Assembly (NCBI GenBank): GCA_018260565.1
Contig: JAGLAZ010000001.1
Coordinates: 116,796-180,795 of the forward strand
DNA: 64,000 nt
DNA from: Flavobacteriaceae bacterium
Lineage (GTDB): Bacteria; Bacteroidota; Bacteroidia; Flavobacteriales; Weeksellaceae
Reading direction: 5' to 3'
Made by a program: the position numbers and the translations under genes. The notes under the pieces are model-generated. The model was not told the origin of the DNA and made no database searches. It saw nothing but the letters and a program-made list of their open reading frames with translations. Shown piece by piece: positions 35,512 through 44,662 of this stretch. How positions within the stretch are numbered: position 1 is the stretch's first letter; each line of letters begins with the position of its first letter.

Positions 35512-35519
35512 CAAATATA
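35512..35519 (-). promoter_or_regulatory. TAnnTTTG -7 promoter box of tRNA-fMet
   Basis: Reads TATATTTG on the minus strand, 11 bases before the mature tRNA 5' end. A TTG about 20 bases upstream of the box could be the -33 element. So the tRNA has its own promoter even though guaA lies upstream on the same strand. Confidence 0.7.
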
Positions 35520-35607
35520 CAACACTTCGTAAGACTACACAAGAGGTATTACAAATTTTATTTGCTGATAGATTATGATTGGAAGTTTTAGCATAAATAC
35601 TTACTAC

Positions 35608-37134
35608 TTATTCCCATTCTATGGTAGCAGGAGGTTTGCTGGATATATCATAAGCCACTCTATTAATACCACGGACTTCGTTTATAATTCTGTTTGATAT
35701 ATGTTCTAAAAACTCCCAAGGTAGTTTGCTGAATTCGGCCGTCATAAAATCTATGGTATTTGCAGAACGAATTACAGCAGTGTATTCATAGGTGCGCTCA
35801 TCGCCCATTACTCCTACAGATTTTACGGGTAAAAGAACCACAAATGCCTGAGAAACTTGATCATAAAGTTTATGTTTATATAATTCTTCAATGAAAATAT
35901 CATCCGCCTCTTGCAAAATTTTTACTTTTTCCTCATTTACTTCCCCTAATATTCTTATTCCAAGTCCAGGTCCTGGAAAAGGATGCCGATGAACTAAATG
36001 AGCAGGAATACCAAGCTCTTCACCTACCCGTCTTACTTCATCTTTGAATAATTCTCTAAGAGGCTCAACAAGTTGTAAATTCATTACCTCTGGTAATCCT
36101 CCAACATTATGATGGGATTTTATAACTGCTGATGGGCCATTCACAGATTGTGATTCTATTACATCAGGATATATGGTGCCCTGTGCTAAAAATTCTGCAC
36201 CTTGAAACTTTTTTGCCTCCTCATCAAAAACTTCAATAAATTCTCTACCAATGATTTTCCGTTTTTCCTCAGGATCCGCGATTCCATTGAGTTTTGATAA
36301 AAATCGGTCTGCTGCATCTACCATATTGATATTCATATGGAAATGAGCCCCATAATTTTCCATTACTTTACGACCTTCATCTTTCCTTAATAACCCAGTA
36401 TCTACAAAAATGCATTGTAATTGATCACCAATAGCTTTATGAATAAGAACGGCTGCAACGGAAGAATCTACTCCACCTGACAGACCAAGTATGACCTTTG
36501 AGCGTCCCACTTTTTTACGGATATCCTGAATGGTAGTTTCTATATAATTGCTAAGCTTCCAATTTTTTTCAGCTTCAGAAATACTAAACACAAAGTTTTT
36601 AAGGATTTGAGTACCATATTCAGTATGGGTAACTTCTGGATGAAATTGAATTCCATAAATATTTTTACTCGTGTTTGAGATTCCTGCAATAACACCAGAT
36701 TTGCAATTTACATCATATCCATTAGGGACTTTTGTAACCTCATCAAAGTGGCTCATCCAGATGGTTGATTTTTCTGGAACATCTTGAAATAAAGGATTGG
36801 ATTTAACAATTTCCAATTCTGCCTTCCCATATTCTCCTTTGGTGCCTTTAGTTACGATACCATCTTCCAAAAAGGCGATAAGTTGCATACCATAGCAAAT
36901 ACCGAGTATAGGAATGTTTGCTTCAAGAATATCTTTCGAAATAAGATGGGCATTTTCGGCATTTACTGAACTTGGACCTCCTGAGAGAATGATTCCTGCA
37001 GGATTTTTACTTAAGATTTGGTCTAATGGTGTATGATACGGTAAAATTTCAGCGTAAACTTCCATTTCCCGTATTCTTCTGCCTATTAATTGGTTATATT
37101 GAGACCCGAAGTCCAGTATAATAATTCCTTTCAT
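35608..37134 (-). CDS. guaA: GMP synthase (glutamine-hydrolysing)
   Basis: A 508-residue enzyme that converts XMP to GMP. The glutamine amidotransferase half has GICYGMQL (nucleophile Cys near residue 80) and FHPEVTHTEYG (His, Glu near 167). The ATP pyrophosphatase half has GLSGGVDSSVAA near 219, and the C-terminal dimer domain has PFPGPGLGIR near 388 and the KPPATIEWE end. The length is standard. It is last in the purine run, separated from purD by a terminator, so it is probably regulated separately. Confidence 0.97.
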   Translation of the reverse strand: MKGIIILDFGSQYNQLIGRRIREMEVYAEILPYHTPLDQILSKNPAGIILSGGPSSVNAENAHLISKDILEANIPILGICYGMQLIAFLEDGIVTKGTKGEYGKAELEIVKSNPLFQDVPEKSTIWMSHFDEVTKVPNGYDVNCKSGVIAGISNTSKNIYGIQFHPEVTHTEYGTQILKNFVFSISEAEKNWKLSNYIETTIQDIRKKVGRSKVILGLSGGVDSSVAAVLIHKAIGDQLQCIFVDTGLLRKDEGRKVMENYGAHFHMNINMVDAADRFLSKLNGIADPEEKRKIIGREFIEVFDEEAKKFQGAEFLAQGTIYPDVIESQSVNGPSAVIKSHHNVGGLPEVMNLQLVEPLRELFKDEVRRVGEELGIPAHLVHRHPFPGPGLGIRILGEVNEEKVKILQEADDIFIEELYKHKLYDQVSQAFVVLLPVKSVGVMGDERTYEYTAVIRSANTIDFMTAEFSKLPWEFLEHISNRIINEVRGINRVAYDISSKPPATIEWE

Positions 37135-37147
37135 AATGTTTTGAAAA

Positions 37148-37185
37148 AGTAAAACACCCGATATGCATTACATAATCGGGTGATA
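37148..37185 (-). terminator. intrinsic terminator between purD and guaA
   Basis: The stem CACCCGAT / ATCGGGTG (37155-37162 and 37175-37182) has a 12-base loop. On the minus strand it is followed by TTTTACTTTTT. It would reduce read-through from purD into guaA. Confidence 0.75.
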
Positions 37186-37206
37186 ATATTGTAAATTTGT
37201 ATTATA

Positions 37207-38445
37207 TTAAAATTTACCGATGTCCTCTCGGTAATATTCATAATCATATTTTATAGGAAGCGCATCAGAATATACTTTTTCCTTTGCTTCCTCATAAGTT
37301 TTTCCGGTCGCAACCAGACTAAGAACCCTACCACCCGTTGTAATAACGCGCTTACCACGTAGTTCAGCGCCTGCAAAGAATAAATTAGAATGTGTTACTT
37401 TTTCAACACCTGTAATCTCAAAACCAGTCTCGTAATTTTTTGGATATCCACCTGAAGTAAGAACTAGACAAACTGCTTTATCATCTTTAAATTTCAATTC
37501 AGGATTTCTACCCTCCAAACAATCATGAATGACATCTAAAAGATTATTCTCCATCAATACCATAAGAGATTGAGTTTCAGGATCTCCAAATCTCATATTG
37601 TATTCTAATAAATAACAACCGTTTTTCGTAACCATTAAACCGAAGAAAATGATACCCTTAAAAGTTAAAAATTCTTCTTGCAATCCTTTGATTGTAGGTT
37701 CCAAAATATTTTGAACAAAATCCTGATTATGTTCTTCAGTAAAAAACGGGCATGGTGCTACTGACCCCATTCCACCTGTATTAGCACCGGTATCTCCATT
37801 ATGGACCTTTTTATAATCCTTCACAGGAATACATGGAAAGATGCTTTCTCCATTACTAAAAGCTATAACAGAAGTCTCAAAGCCTTCCAAATATTCTTCA
37901 ATAATTACGCGGATTCCAGCATCGCCGAAAATTCGATCCATCATAAATTGAGTAAGAGTACTTTCTGCATGTTCATAATCATCACAAATAACTACACCTT
38001 TACCACCTGCTAAACCACTGGCCTTAACTACCAAAGGGTAAGCATGGTCTTTGGCATACTTTAAAGCCTCTACATAACTATCAAAAATTTCTGCATGGGC
38101 AGTTTTGATACCATGCTTTTTCATGAATTTTTTAGAAAATGATTTGCTCCCTTCCAATTTTGCAGCTCTACCTTTAGGACCAAATATTTCTAATCCATGG
38201 GATTTAAAATCATCCACAATCCCATCTACAAGCGGAGCTTCTGGACCTACAATGGTAAGATCAATTTTTTCTTTAATTACAAGATTTCTTAAGCTTGGTA
38301 TATCATCGGAAGGGTAATTTTGGCCTAGGGCTGCTGTGGAAGCATTGCCATTAGCAAAATATAATTGAGTAACTCGTGAATCTTGACTTAATTTCCAACC
38401 TAAGGCAGATTCTCGGCCGCCATTACCAACAACAAGTATTTTCAT
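37207..38445 (-). CDS. purD: phosphoribosylamine-glycine ligase
   Basis: A 412-residue ATP-grasp enzyme, second step of de novo purine synthesis. The N-terminal VVGNGGRESALGWKL is at residues 4-18; then come VKASGLAGGKGVVI near 140, NTGGMGSVAPC near 216, and EYNMRFGDPETQ near 280. The length is slightly below the usual 420-430 residues. It has its own promoter box just upstream, so it can be expressed apart from purH. Confidence 0.96.
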   Translation of the reverse strand: MKILVVGNGGRESALGWKLSQDSRVTQLYFANGNASTAALGQNYPSDDIPSLRNLVIKEKIDLTIVGPEAPLVDGIVDDFKSHGLEIFGPKGRAAKLEGSKSFSKKFMKKHGIKTAHAEIFDSYVEALKYAKDHAYPLVVKASGLAGGKGVVICDDYEHAESTLTQFMMDRIFGDAGIRVIIEEYLEGFETSVIAFSNGESIFPCIPVKDYKKVHNGDTGANTGGMGSVAPCPFFTEEHNQDFVQNILEPTIKGLQEEFLTFKGIIFFGLMVTKNGCYLLEYNMRFGDPETQSLMVLMENNLLDVIHDCLEGRNPELKFKDDKAVCLVLTSGGYPKNYETGFEITGVEKVTHSNLFFAGAELRGKRVITTGGRVLSLVATGKTYEEAKEKVYSDALPIKYDYEYYREDIGKF

Positions 38446-38458
38446 GAAAAAATTTTTG

Positions 38459-38466
38459 CAAATTTA
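38459..38466 (-). promoter_or_regulatory. TAnnTTTG -7 promoter box of purD
   Basis: Reads TAAATTTG on the minus strand, 14 bases before the purD ATG, in the 50-base gap after purH. Confidence 0.6.
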
Positions 38467-38495
38467 GTGTTTCTATATGGGATTCCTGCTTATAA

Positions 38496-40019
38496 TTAAT
38501 GAAAGAAATGTCGCATTCCAGTCATTACCATTGGGATTCCATGCTCGTTGGCCGCATCTATGGAATCTTGGTCTTTTACTGATCCGCCAGGCTGAATGAT
38601 TGCTTTTATACCTTCTTTAGCACAAAAATCAACTACATCCCGAAATGGAAAAAAAGCATCAGATGCTAAAACCATATCGCCAATGAATTTATGTTTTGCT
38701 CTTTCAATTGCCTGTTGAGTAGCCCAAATGCGGTTTACTTGTCCACCTCCTATGCCTAAAGCCTGCTCACCATTTGATACCACAATCGCATTAGATTTTA
38801 CATATTTTACTACTCTTTGGGCAAATAATAAAGCTTTCATTTGCTCCTCCGTTGGTTGTTTTTCAGTAACAATTTTTTGATCTTGAGAAAATTGATTATC
38901 ATAATTTTGAACAAGCATACCGCCGTCTATTTTAACCCATGTTTGTTTATCAGAAACAGGATTTTTGATTTTGATAATACGAAGATTTTTTTTCTTCTTT
39001 AGTATTTCTAATGCCTGCTCATCAAAGTCGGGAGCCATTATGATTTCTAAAAATGTTTTATTAAGTTCATCTGCCGTAGCTGCATCTATACTATAATTCA
39101 TCCCTACTATACCACCAAAAATGGACACCGGATCACATTCATAGGTTTTGATGTAAGTCTCTAAGGCAGTGTTTCCAATAGCAACTCCGCATGGCATGGA
39201 ATGCTTCACTGCACAGCATGCCATATCCTCTTTAAATTCAGCTACAACTTTCCAGCATAAATCCATATCTCGAAGATTGTTGTAGGATAATTCTTTCCCA
39301 CCTAAAATTTCAAAATCTTTCATGGCCCCATTATCTACTGTAGAGACATAATAAGCAGCGGATTGGTGTGGATTTTCACCGTAGCGTAAATCCGAAACTT
39401 TTTTATAAGACGCATTTAAATATTGCGGATATTCTTCGTCAAGAAGCAATTTGGAAATCGCAGCATCATAAGCAGAGGTTAAGTTAAAAACTTTTCCAGC
39501 TAATTTTTTTCTCGTTTCTAATTTGCTATCCCCTTGTTCAGTCAGTTCTTCTTGAACTAAAGTATAATCATTAACATCTGTAATTACTGTAACAGATTGA
39601 AAGTTTTTAGCCGCAGAACGTAGCATTGAAGGGCCACCAATGTCTATAAACTCAACTTTTTCTTCTAAACTAATATCTTTATTAACATTATCAAAAAAAG
39701 GATATAGATTGACAATTACCATATCTATCAATTCTATATTATGCTCCTGAACTGTTTCCATGTGCTGTGCATTATCACGCACCGCCAGAAGACCCCCATG
39801 TACTTTGGGATGAAGTGTTTTTACTCTTCCATCCAACATTTCTGGAAAGTTCGTTATCTCATCTATTTGAATAGGTAATAAACCTGCCTCCTTCAAATGT
39901 TTATATGTTCCTCCAGTGGAAATAAGTTCATACTTATTTTCTACTAAAAATTTTGCAAAAGGGATAAGTCCTGTTTTATCAGAAACAGATATAAGTGCTC
40001 TTTTTTTATTATAAGTCAT
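38496..40019 (-). CDS. purH: bifunctional AICAR transformylase / IMP cyclohydrolase
   Basis: A 507-residue enzyme for the last two steps of IMP synthesis. The N-terminal MGS-like cyclohydrolase domain shows [22 protein letters not shown] and the [14 protein letters not shown] motif near 65. The AICAR transformylase domain has [11 protein letters not shown] near 210, [11 protein letters not shown] near 263 (the usual KHxNPCG has Met for Asn here), and [12 protein letters not shown] near 477. The length is normal for Bacteroidota. It overlaps the upstream membrane-protein gene by 11 bases. Confidence 0.96.
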   Translation of the reverse strand: MTYNKKRALISVSDKTGLIPFAKFLVENKYELISTGGTYKHLKEAGLLPIQIDEITNFPEMLDGRVKTLHPKVHGGLLAVRDNAQHMETVQEHNIELIDMVIVNLYPFFDNVNKDISLEEKVEFIDIGGPSMLRSAAKNFQSVTVITDVNDYTLVQEELTEQGDSKLETRKKLAGKVFNLTSAYDAAISKLLLDEEYPQYLNASYKKVSDLRYGENPHQSAAYYVSTVDNGAMKDFEILGGKELSYNNLRDMDLCWKVVAEFKEDMACCAVKHSMPCGVAIGNTALETYIKTYECDPVSIFGGIVGMNYSIDAATADELNKTFLEIIMAPDFDEQALEILKKKKNLRIIKIKNPVSDKQTWVKIDGGMLVQNYDNQFSQDQKIVTEKQPTEEQMKALLFAQRVVKYVKSNAIVVSNGEQALGIGGGQVNRIWATQQAIERAKHKFIGDMVLASDAFFPFRDVVDFCAKEGIKAIIQPGGSVKDQDSIDAANEHGIPMVMTGMRHFFH

Positions 40020-41205
40020 CTTTTAAAATATAGGGATTGTTCTTAAAACTCCAAGGTTTTTTATTTTTATATAAGGGATGAAATTGCACATCCGAATTTT
40101 TTAAATATATATTGGGATATTGAGTGTCCCATGAAGGACATTCTAAACATATATCTGCAGCAAATATTTTTCTATAATTAAGTCCTAAAAACAATAAGCT
40201 TGTAGATAGAATGATTATATTTTTGCTGTATTTTATTTCATTAAAATATAGAAATAAATTAAATATTATAAGGGTGTAAACTAAAACCAAATATCTAGAA
40301 TGCAAAAATGTTTCATGAGGCTGCTTAGTACATTCAAGAAAAATTGTTAAACCGAATAATGATACGGCTAATATCAATAATGATAGTTTATATTCAGAGT
40401 ACTTAGGTAATTTAATTATTCCAACAAATAAACCTATTAAAATGAACCAGTAAATTCGGTTATAAAAAAAGCCTATAATTCCAGAATCCCATTCTTGGAG
40501 AGTTAGGTTTAAATTCTTGGTGAGCCTCCACCCTATCGAGGAATTTCCAGAAAAAGATAAAATCAAATATAGATGTACAAATAAGGCCACAAACCAGATA
40601 CTAATGCGTACATAATCCTTTCTTTTACTGTCTTTATATAATGCAAAGGGAAAGATAAAGAAACTTAAAATACCATTGAATAAACACAAGATCAAAAGAA
40701 AATTATCGAGAATTTTTCTTGCATTTGAGGAAGAACAATCGTTTGAAAGGTAAATACACAATACAATTGCTGGACTTATAAACTGTAGATTAATTGTATT
40801 TAAAAATACCTCCGTTTTACCAAAAATGACAGAAAATACGCTTATTGCAAGGCAAATTTTAAATAAAGCATTGTAATTTTTTCGGGGTAAATTTATAATT
40901 GAAACTAATAATATATACCAAAACAAAGCAGATATTGCCTCAGATAGGTAGGGTATTAACCTTGGATGAATAAGTGTGGATAAATAAAATGTAAGCGACG
41001 GAATACTATTATAATATCCCAATTGGGGCAAAAACATCGATTTCCAACCAAATTCTATAGCACTTTTAAGATAGATGACCCCTTCCTCAGCCCATAATCT
41101 AGGATGGGCAATAAATGGATATCCTTTTATAACAATGGAAGCTGTAAAAACCAACAGCACAATATATTTCCAATAACGGTCATAAATAAGTGCTGTTTTA
41201 GTCAT
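40009..41205 (-). CDS. GT-C-like multi-pass membrane protein in the purine operon
   Basis: A 398-residue membrane protein with roughly ten hydrophobic segments. An early loop reads [15 protein letters not shown] after the first helix, and a [16 protein letters not shown] segment follows. This acidic-loop pattern recurs in GT-C-type glycosyltransferases and in uncharacterised relatives that use lipid-linked sugars. It ends in a hydrophilic tail. It stands between purN (10-base gap) and purH (11-base overlap), where a sugar-transfer protein is unexpected. It is AT-richer than its neighbours by eye. The start is ATG 41205. Enzymatic function is unproven. Confidence 0.7.
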   Translation of the reverse strand: MTKTALIYDRYWKYIVLLVFTASIVIKGYPFIAHPRLWAEEGVIYLKSAIEFGWKSMFLPQLGYYNSIPSLTFYLSTLIHPRLIPYLSEAISALFWYILLVSIINLPRKNYNALFKICLAISVFSVIFGKTEVFLNTINLQFISPAIVLCIYLSNDCSSSNARKILDNFLLILCLFNGILSFFIFPFALYKDSKRKDYVRISIWFVALFVHLYLILSFSGNSSIGWRLTKNLNLTLQEWDSGIIGFFYNRIYWFILIGLFVGIIKLPKYSEYKLSLLILAVSLFGLTIFLECTKQPHETFLHSRYLVLVYTLIIFNLFLYFNEIKYSKNIIILSTSLLFLGLNYRKIFAADICLECPSWDTQYPNIYLKNSDVQFHPLYKNKKPWSFKNNPYILKDDL

Positions 41206-41215
41206 CAATTTTATA

Positions 41216-41785
41216 TTATTTAGATTCTGAAACTAAGATTGAAATTGCCTTTGGCAATATTTCTGACTCAACAGCGTGTACTTTTTGAGCAAGCGTTTCA
41301 GGAGTGTCATTTTCGAAAATTTTGCATTTTCCCTGTATTATAATCTCACCCTCATCTATTTCGGCTGTGACATAATGTACTGTAGCACCACTTTCCGTCT
41401 CTCCTGCCGCAAGCACAGCTTCATGTACGTGTATTCCCCACATCCCCTTTCCTCCAAATTTCGGAAGTAATGAAGGATGTAAATTAATTATTTTGCCCTT
41501 AAATTTTTCAATAACTGGAGTTTTAAGAATAGATAAAAATCCAGCTAAAACGATTAAGTCTGTATCATTAGGTAAAATAGTGAGTAAATTTTCTGTAAAG
41601 TGTTTACCACGCGTAATTGTGTGAGCAGTAATAGAATGATTTTTAGCTCGTTCCACAGCATAACATTCCCGGTCTGCAATTACCATATTGATATGAACAT
41701 TTGGCAATTCACCCGATTCTATGAGATTTATAATCCGCTGTAGATTAGACCCTGAACCGCTTACTAAAAATACAAGATTCTTCAT
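41216..41785 (-). CDS. purN: phosphoribosylglycinamide formyltransferase
   Basis: A 189-residue GAR transformylase using 10-formyl-tetrahydrofolate. It shows LVSGSGSNLQRI at residues 6-17, the catalytic Asn/His loop INLHPSLLPKFGG near 101-113, HVHEAVLAAGETESGATVHYV near 120, and the DEGEIIIQG segment with the catalytic Asp. The length is standard. It lies 69 bases after purM and 10 before the membrane-protein gene. Confidence 0.95.
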   Translation of the reverse strand: MKNLVFLVSGSGSNLQRIINLIESGELPNVHINMVIADRECYAVERAKNHSITAHTITRGKHFTENLLTILPNDTDLIVLAGFLSILKTPVIEKFKGKIINLHPSLLPKFGGKGMWGIHVHEAVLAAGETESGATVHYVTAEIDEGEIIIQGKCKIFENDTPETLAQKVHAVESEILPKAISILVSESK

Positions 41786-41854
41786 TTTATGGTTTGGATA
41801 TTGCCTATAATCGAAGAACTGTATTTATAAAATTTACAAAAATTATGTTTCATT

Positions 41855-42844
41855 TTAAGATAATATAATTTTTGTTTCACCCTTTATAATTTCTCCTATA
41901 ACATATGAGTCTTCATTAAGTTCTAATACTTTATGAACATGTGCGTCATCTACCACCAATACCATCCCTACTCCCATATTAAATGTTCCGAACATCTCCA
42001 TTCTTTCAATATTCCCACGCTTTTCCAATTCTAACATCACAGAAGGAACACGAATTTTAGATATTGAAATGTTGGCACAAAGTCCTTCGGGAATTATTCT
42101 TGGGACATTTTCTATCAGTCCGCCACCTGTAATATGTGCAATTCCTTGCAACCCCATTTCCTCTAATAAGCTATGGATAGGCTTATAATATAGTCTTGTA
42201 GGTTCCAATAAGGTTTCATAAAGGGGTTTACCTTCAAAATCTTCATTAAAATCTGTAAAAATTTTTCTTACTAGGGAAAATCCGTTGCTATGAAATCCAG
42301 AACTTGGCAGGGCAATAATTTTATGTCCTTGTTGGATTTTAGAACCATCTATTATTTGGTCCTTCTCTACAATCCCTACGCAAAAGCCTGCTACATCATA
42401 GTCACCTGCTTGATACATACCAGGCATTTCTGCAGTTTCACCGCCTATTAAAGCACATTGGTTATCTTTACATGCTTTTACCATTCCCAAAACGATTTCT
42501 GAAGCTATCTCAGAATCCAATTTCCCACAAGCCAAATAATCCAAAAAGAATAGCGGTTTAGCACCATGACATAAAATATCGTTTGCACACATAGCAAAGC
42601 AATCGACACCTATAGAATCATATTTTTTTGAATCTAAGGCTATCTTTAATTTAGTACCTACGCCATCTGTTCCGCTTACCAAAACTGGATTTTTGTAGCC
42701 TGCGATTTCGTAAAATGCTCCAAAACTTCCTAAATTATTAAGTACGCGAGAATTATGAGTTTCTGCTACAGCAGATTTAATTTTATCAACAGTTTTATAT
42801 CCTTCTTCCTTGTCTACACCGGCAGATTTGTAGGTATTGCTCAT
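41855..42844 (-). CDS. purM: phosphoribosylformylglycinamidine cyclo-ligase
   Basis: A 329-residue PurM of the ATP-binding AIR synthetase superfamily, forming aminoimidazole ribonucleotide. It shows VSGTDGVGTKLKIAL near residue 57, DCFAMCANDILCHGAKPLFFLDYLA near 80, GGETAEMPGMY near 138, and HITGGGLIENVPR near 237. The length is typical. It is first in the minus-strand purine unit, with a promoter box about 50 bases upstream. Confidence 0.96.
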   Translation of the reverse strand: MSNTYKSAGVDKEEGYKTVDKIKSAVAETHNSRVLNNLGSFGAFYEIAGYKNPVLVSGTDGVGTKLKIALDSKKYDSIGVDCFAMCANDILCHGAKPLFFLDYLACGKLDSEIASEIVLGMVKACKDNQCALIGGETAEMPGMYQAGDYDVAGFCVGIVEKDQIIDGSKIQQGHKIIALPSSGFHSNGFSLVRKIFTDFNEDFEGKPLYETLLEPTRLYYKPIHSLLEEMGLQGIAHITGGGLIENVPRIIPEGLCANISISKIRVPSVMLELEKRGNIERMEMFGTFNMGVGMVLVVDDAHVHKVLELNEDSYVIGEIIKGETKIILS

Positions 42845-42895
42845 ATTTTTGTCCTAGATTTTATATAAAAAAGGTGCTCTTTTTGCAAAATTAAG

Positions 42896-42903
42896 GTTTT
42901 GAT
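42896..42903 (-). promoter_or_regulatory. TAnnTTTG -7 promoter box of the purM-purN-membrane-purH unit
   Basis: Reads TAATTTTG on the minus strand, 52 bases before the purM ATG. The leader is longer than in most genes here, leaving room for control; I see no riboswitch fold. Confidence 0.55.
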
Positions 42904-42968
42904 ATGTAAAGTAGATTGATTTTATAAGAATAGTTACTTTATTCTGAAGGATTTTAATACTAGTGTTA

Positions 42969-42976
42969 TATTTTTG
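42969..42976 (+). promoter_or_regulatory. TAnnTTTG -7 promoter box of the DUF808 gene
   Basis: TATTTTTG ends 14 bases before the ATG at 42991. Confidence 0.6.
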
Positions 42977-42990
42977 TCAAAAAATATAGT

Positions 42991-43866
42991 ATGGCTTCAG
43001 GTTTTTTTGCTGTTTTAGATGATATAGCTGCCTTGATGGATGATGTTGCATTGGCTTCAAAATTAGCCACCAAAAAAACAGCAGGAATTTTGGGAGATGA
43101 TTTGGCCGTAAATGCAGAAAAAGCTACTGGATTTGTTGCATCAAGGGAACTACCTGTACTTTGGGCAATTACGAAAGGTTCTTTTGTGAATAAATTAATC
43201 ATACTTCCTATTGCTTTTTTGCTAACATTCTTTTTCCCTAAGGCAATTATTTTAATTCTTTTAGCTGGAGGATTATACCTTGCCTATGAAGGGGCTGAAA
43301 AAATAATTCATGTACTAATACCTAAAACAAAACAGGAAATTACCACCGAATGCTTAAAGGATGTTCCACAGTTTGATGAAAAGGCAAAAATAAAGTCTGC
43401 TATTACTACTGATTTTATACTTTCCATTGAAATTGTAATTATTGCTTTAGGAGAAGTTATGCAAAGGGGAAGTAGTCTTATTATACAGATTGTATCAGTT
43501 AGTATTGTAGCTATTATCGCTACAATAGGTGTTTATGGTATAGTAGGATTAATTGTCCGGATGGATGATTTAGGTGAAAAGATAAAAATAAGAAGCTCTA
43601 TAAATTCTTTACAATATAAATTAGGCACTTTTTTAATAAAAAGTTTACCGTTTGTAATTAAATTTTTGGGAGTTGTAGGAACTATCGCTTTACTTTTAGT
43701 TTCGGGGGGAATAATAGAGCATAACATCCATATTTTTCATAATGTAATGCCTCAAATACCAAGAGTTATAGTACATTTTATTTTAGGATTAGTGGCCGGA
43801 TTATTAATAATCCCTATAGTAAAGCTTATTAAGATAATTTTTATTAAAATAAAAAATGCCGCATAA
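42991..43866 (+). CDS. DUF808 family inner-membrane protein (YedI-like)
   Basis: A 291-residue multi-pass protein. The diagnostic N-terminus SGFFAVLDDIAALMDDVA, GILGDDLAVNAEKATGF, and RELPVLWAITKGSFVNK identify the DUF808/YedI family, which has no known biochemical function. There are about six membrane helices. It is a single-gene unit with its own promoter and a terminator that overlaps its last codons. Confidence 0.9.
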   Translation: MASGFFAVLDDIAALMDDVALASKLATKKTAGILGDDLAVNAEKATGFVASRELPVLWAITKGSFVNKLIILPIAFLLTFFFPKAIILILLAGGLYLAYEGAEKIIHVLIPKTKQEITTECLKDVPQFDEKAKIKSAITTDFILSIEIVIIALGEVMQRGSSLIIQIVSVSIVAIIATIGVYGIVGLIVRMDDLGEKIKIRSSINSLQYKLGTFLIKSLPFVIKFLGVVGTIALLLVSGGIIEHNIHIFHNVMPQIPRVIVHFILGLVAGLLIIPIVKLIKIIFIKIKNAA

Positions 43867-43884
43867 ATACGGCATTTTTTTATT
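43851..43884. terminator. bidirectional terminator between DUF808 gene and FMN reductase gene
   Basis: An 11-bp stem AAAAAATGCCG / CGGCATTTTTT (43851-43861 and 43870-43880) with an 8-base loop. The left arm lies in the last codons and the stop of the DUF808 gene. The two genes converge here. Confidence 0.88.
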
Positions 43885-43896
43885 TCAATTGTATGC

Positions 43897-44448
43897 TTAA
43901 TTCCCTAGAATATTTTTCATGGAATGTCTTACAAGATTTACTTTTTCTTCTATTTCAAATTTCTTTTCATTATCTATAATACCTTCACCTTCTTTAAAAG
44001 TTTCATTATATTTTGGTAAAATAAAAGTTTCAAGTACTTCAGATCCTGTCAATAGTGCACGGGTAACAAACATTTCTACCACATTTCTCCCACCACCTGG
44101 ACCTGGTGCAGTGGCCATAACCATCATTGGCTTTTCTCCAAAATGTTTCCTGCCTTTAATTCTTGAGAACCAATCCCAAATGTTTTTAAATGCTGCTGTA
44201 TAGCTTGAATTGTATTCCGCTAATGATATGATTAAAAGATCAGAGGCATCAATTTTATCTGCAAATTTCTGAGCTAATGGGTGTGTTCCAATTTCTCTTT
44301 CTGCATCCGAACTAAACAACGGCATTTCGTACTCATTTAGATCCAATATTTCTACTTGATCTTCAGGAAAATAAGTCACTACGTGCTCTATTAATTTTTT
44401 ATTTACAGAATCTGAGGAAATGCTTCCTGCAAACGCTAAGATTTTCAT
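43897..44448 (-). CDS. NAD(P)H-dependent FMN reductase family oxidoreductase
   Basis: A 183-residue flavodoxin-fold protein. The phosphate-binding loop FAGSISSDSVNKKLIEHV at residues 5-22, the LNEYEMPLFSSDAE segment near 37-50, and SLAEYNSSYTAAFKNIWDW near 76-94 match the NADPH-dependent FMN reductase group (ArsH/ChrR-type). The physiological acceptor is unknown. A single gene on its strand; upstream there is a small dyad at 44520-44541. Confidence 0.85.
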   Translation of the reverse strand: MKILAFAGSISSDSVNKKLIEHVVTYFPEDQVEILDLNEYEMPLFSSDAEREIGTHPLAQKFADKIDASDLLIISLAEYNSSYTAAFKNIWDWFSRIKGRKHFGEKPMMVMATAPGPGGGRNVVEMFVTRALLTGSEVLETFILPKYNETFKEGEGIIDNEKKFEIEEKVNLVRHSMKNILGN

Positions 44449-44519
44449 AAAGTTTACTATTTAAGGCCTAAAGATACAGAATCTTTTAAAATTAATACAG
44501 AAAACTAAACCCTATTAAT

Positions 44520-44541
44520 TTAGTTTAAGTGGCTAAACTAA
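44520..44541. repeat. 8-bp inverted repeat upstream of the FMN reductase gene
   Basis: TTAGTTTA / TAAACTAA with a 6-base spacer. No T-run follows on either side, so an operator or mRNA hairpin is more likely than a terminator; could be chance in AT-rich DNA. Confidence 0.35.
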
Positions 44542-44639
44542 TCTCTTAACGATATCAAAAGTTAAGTAGAAAATATCTTTATGCTTTAAATCTTGTTGCC
44601 TTAAATGGCTTATATTTTCCATTTATAAACTCCACTGCG

Positions 44640-44647
44640 TACATTTG
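44640..44647 (+). promoter_or_regulatory. TAnnTTTG -7 promoter box of metG
   Basis: TACATTTG, a perfect match, 15 bases before the ATG at 44663. It covers an in-frame TTG (44645), which is therefore not the start. Confidence 0.65.
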
Positions 44648-44662
44648 CGGAAATTACGAGTA

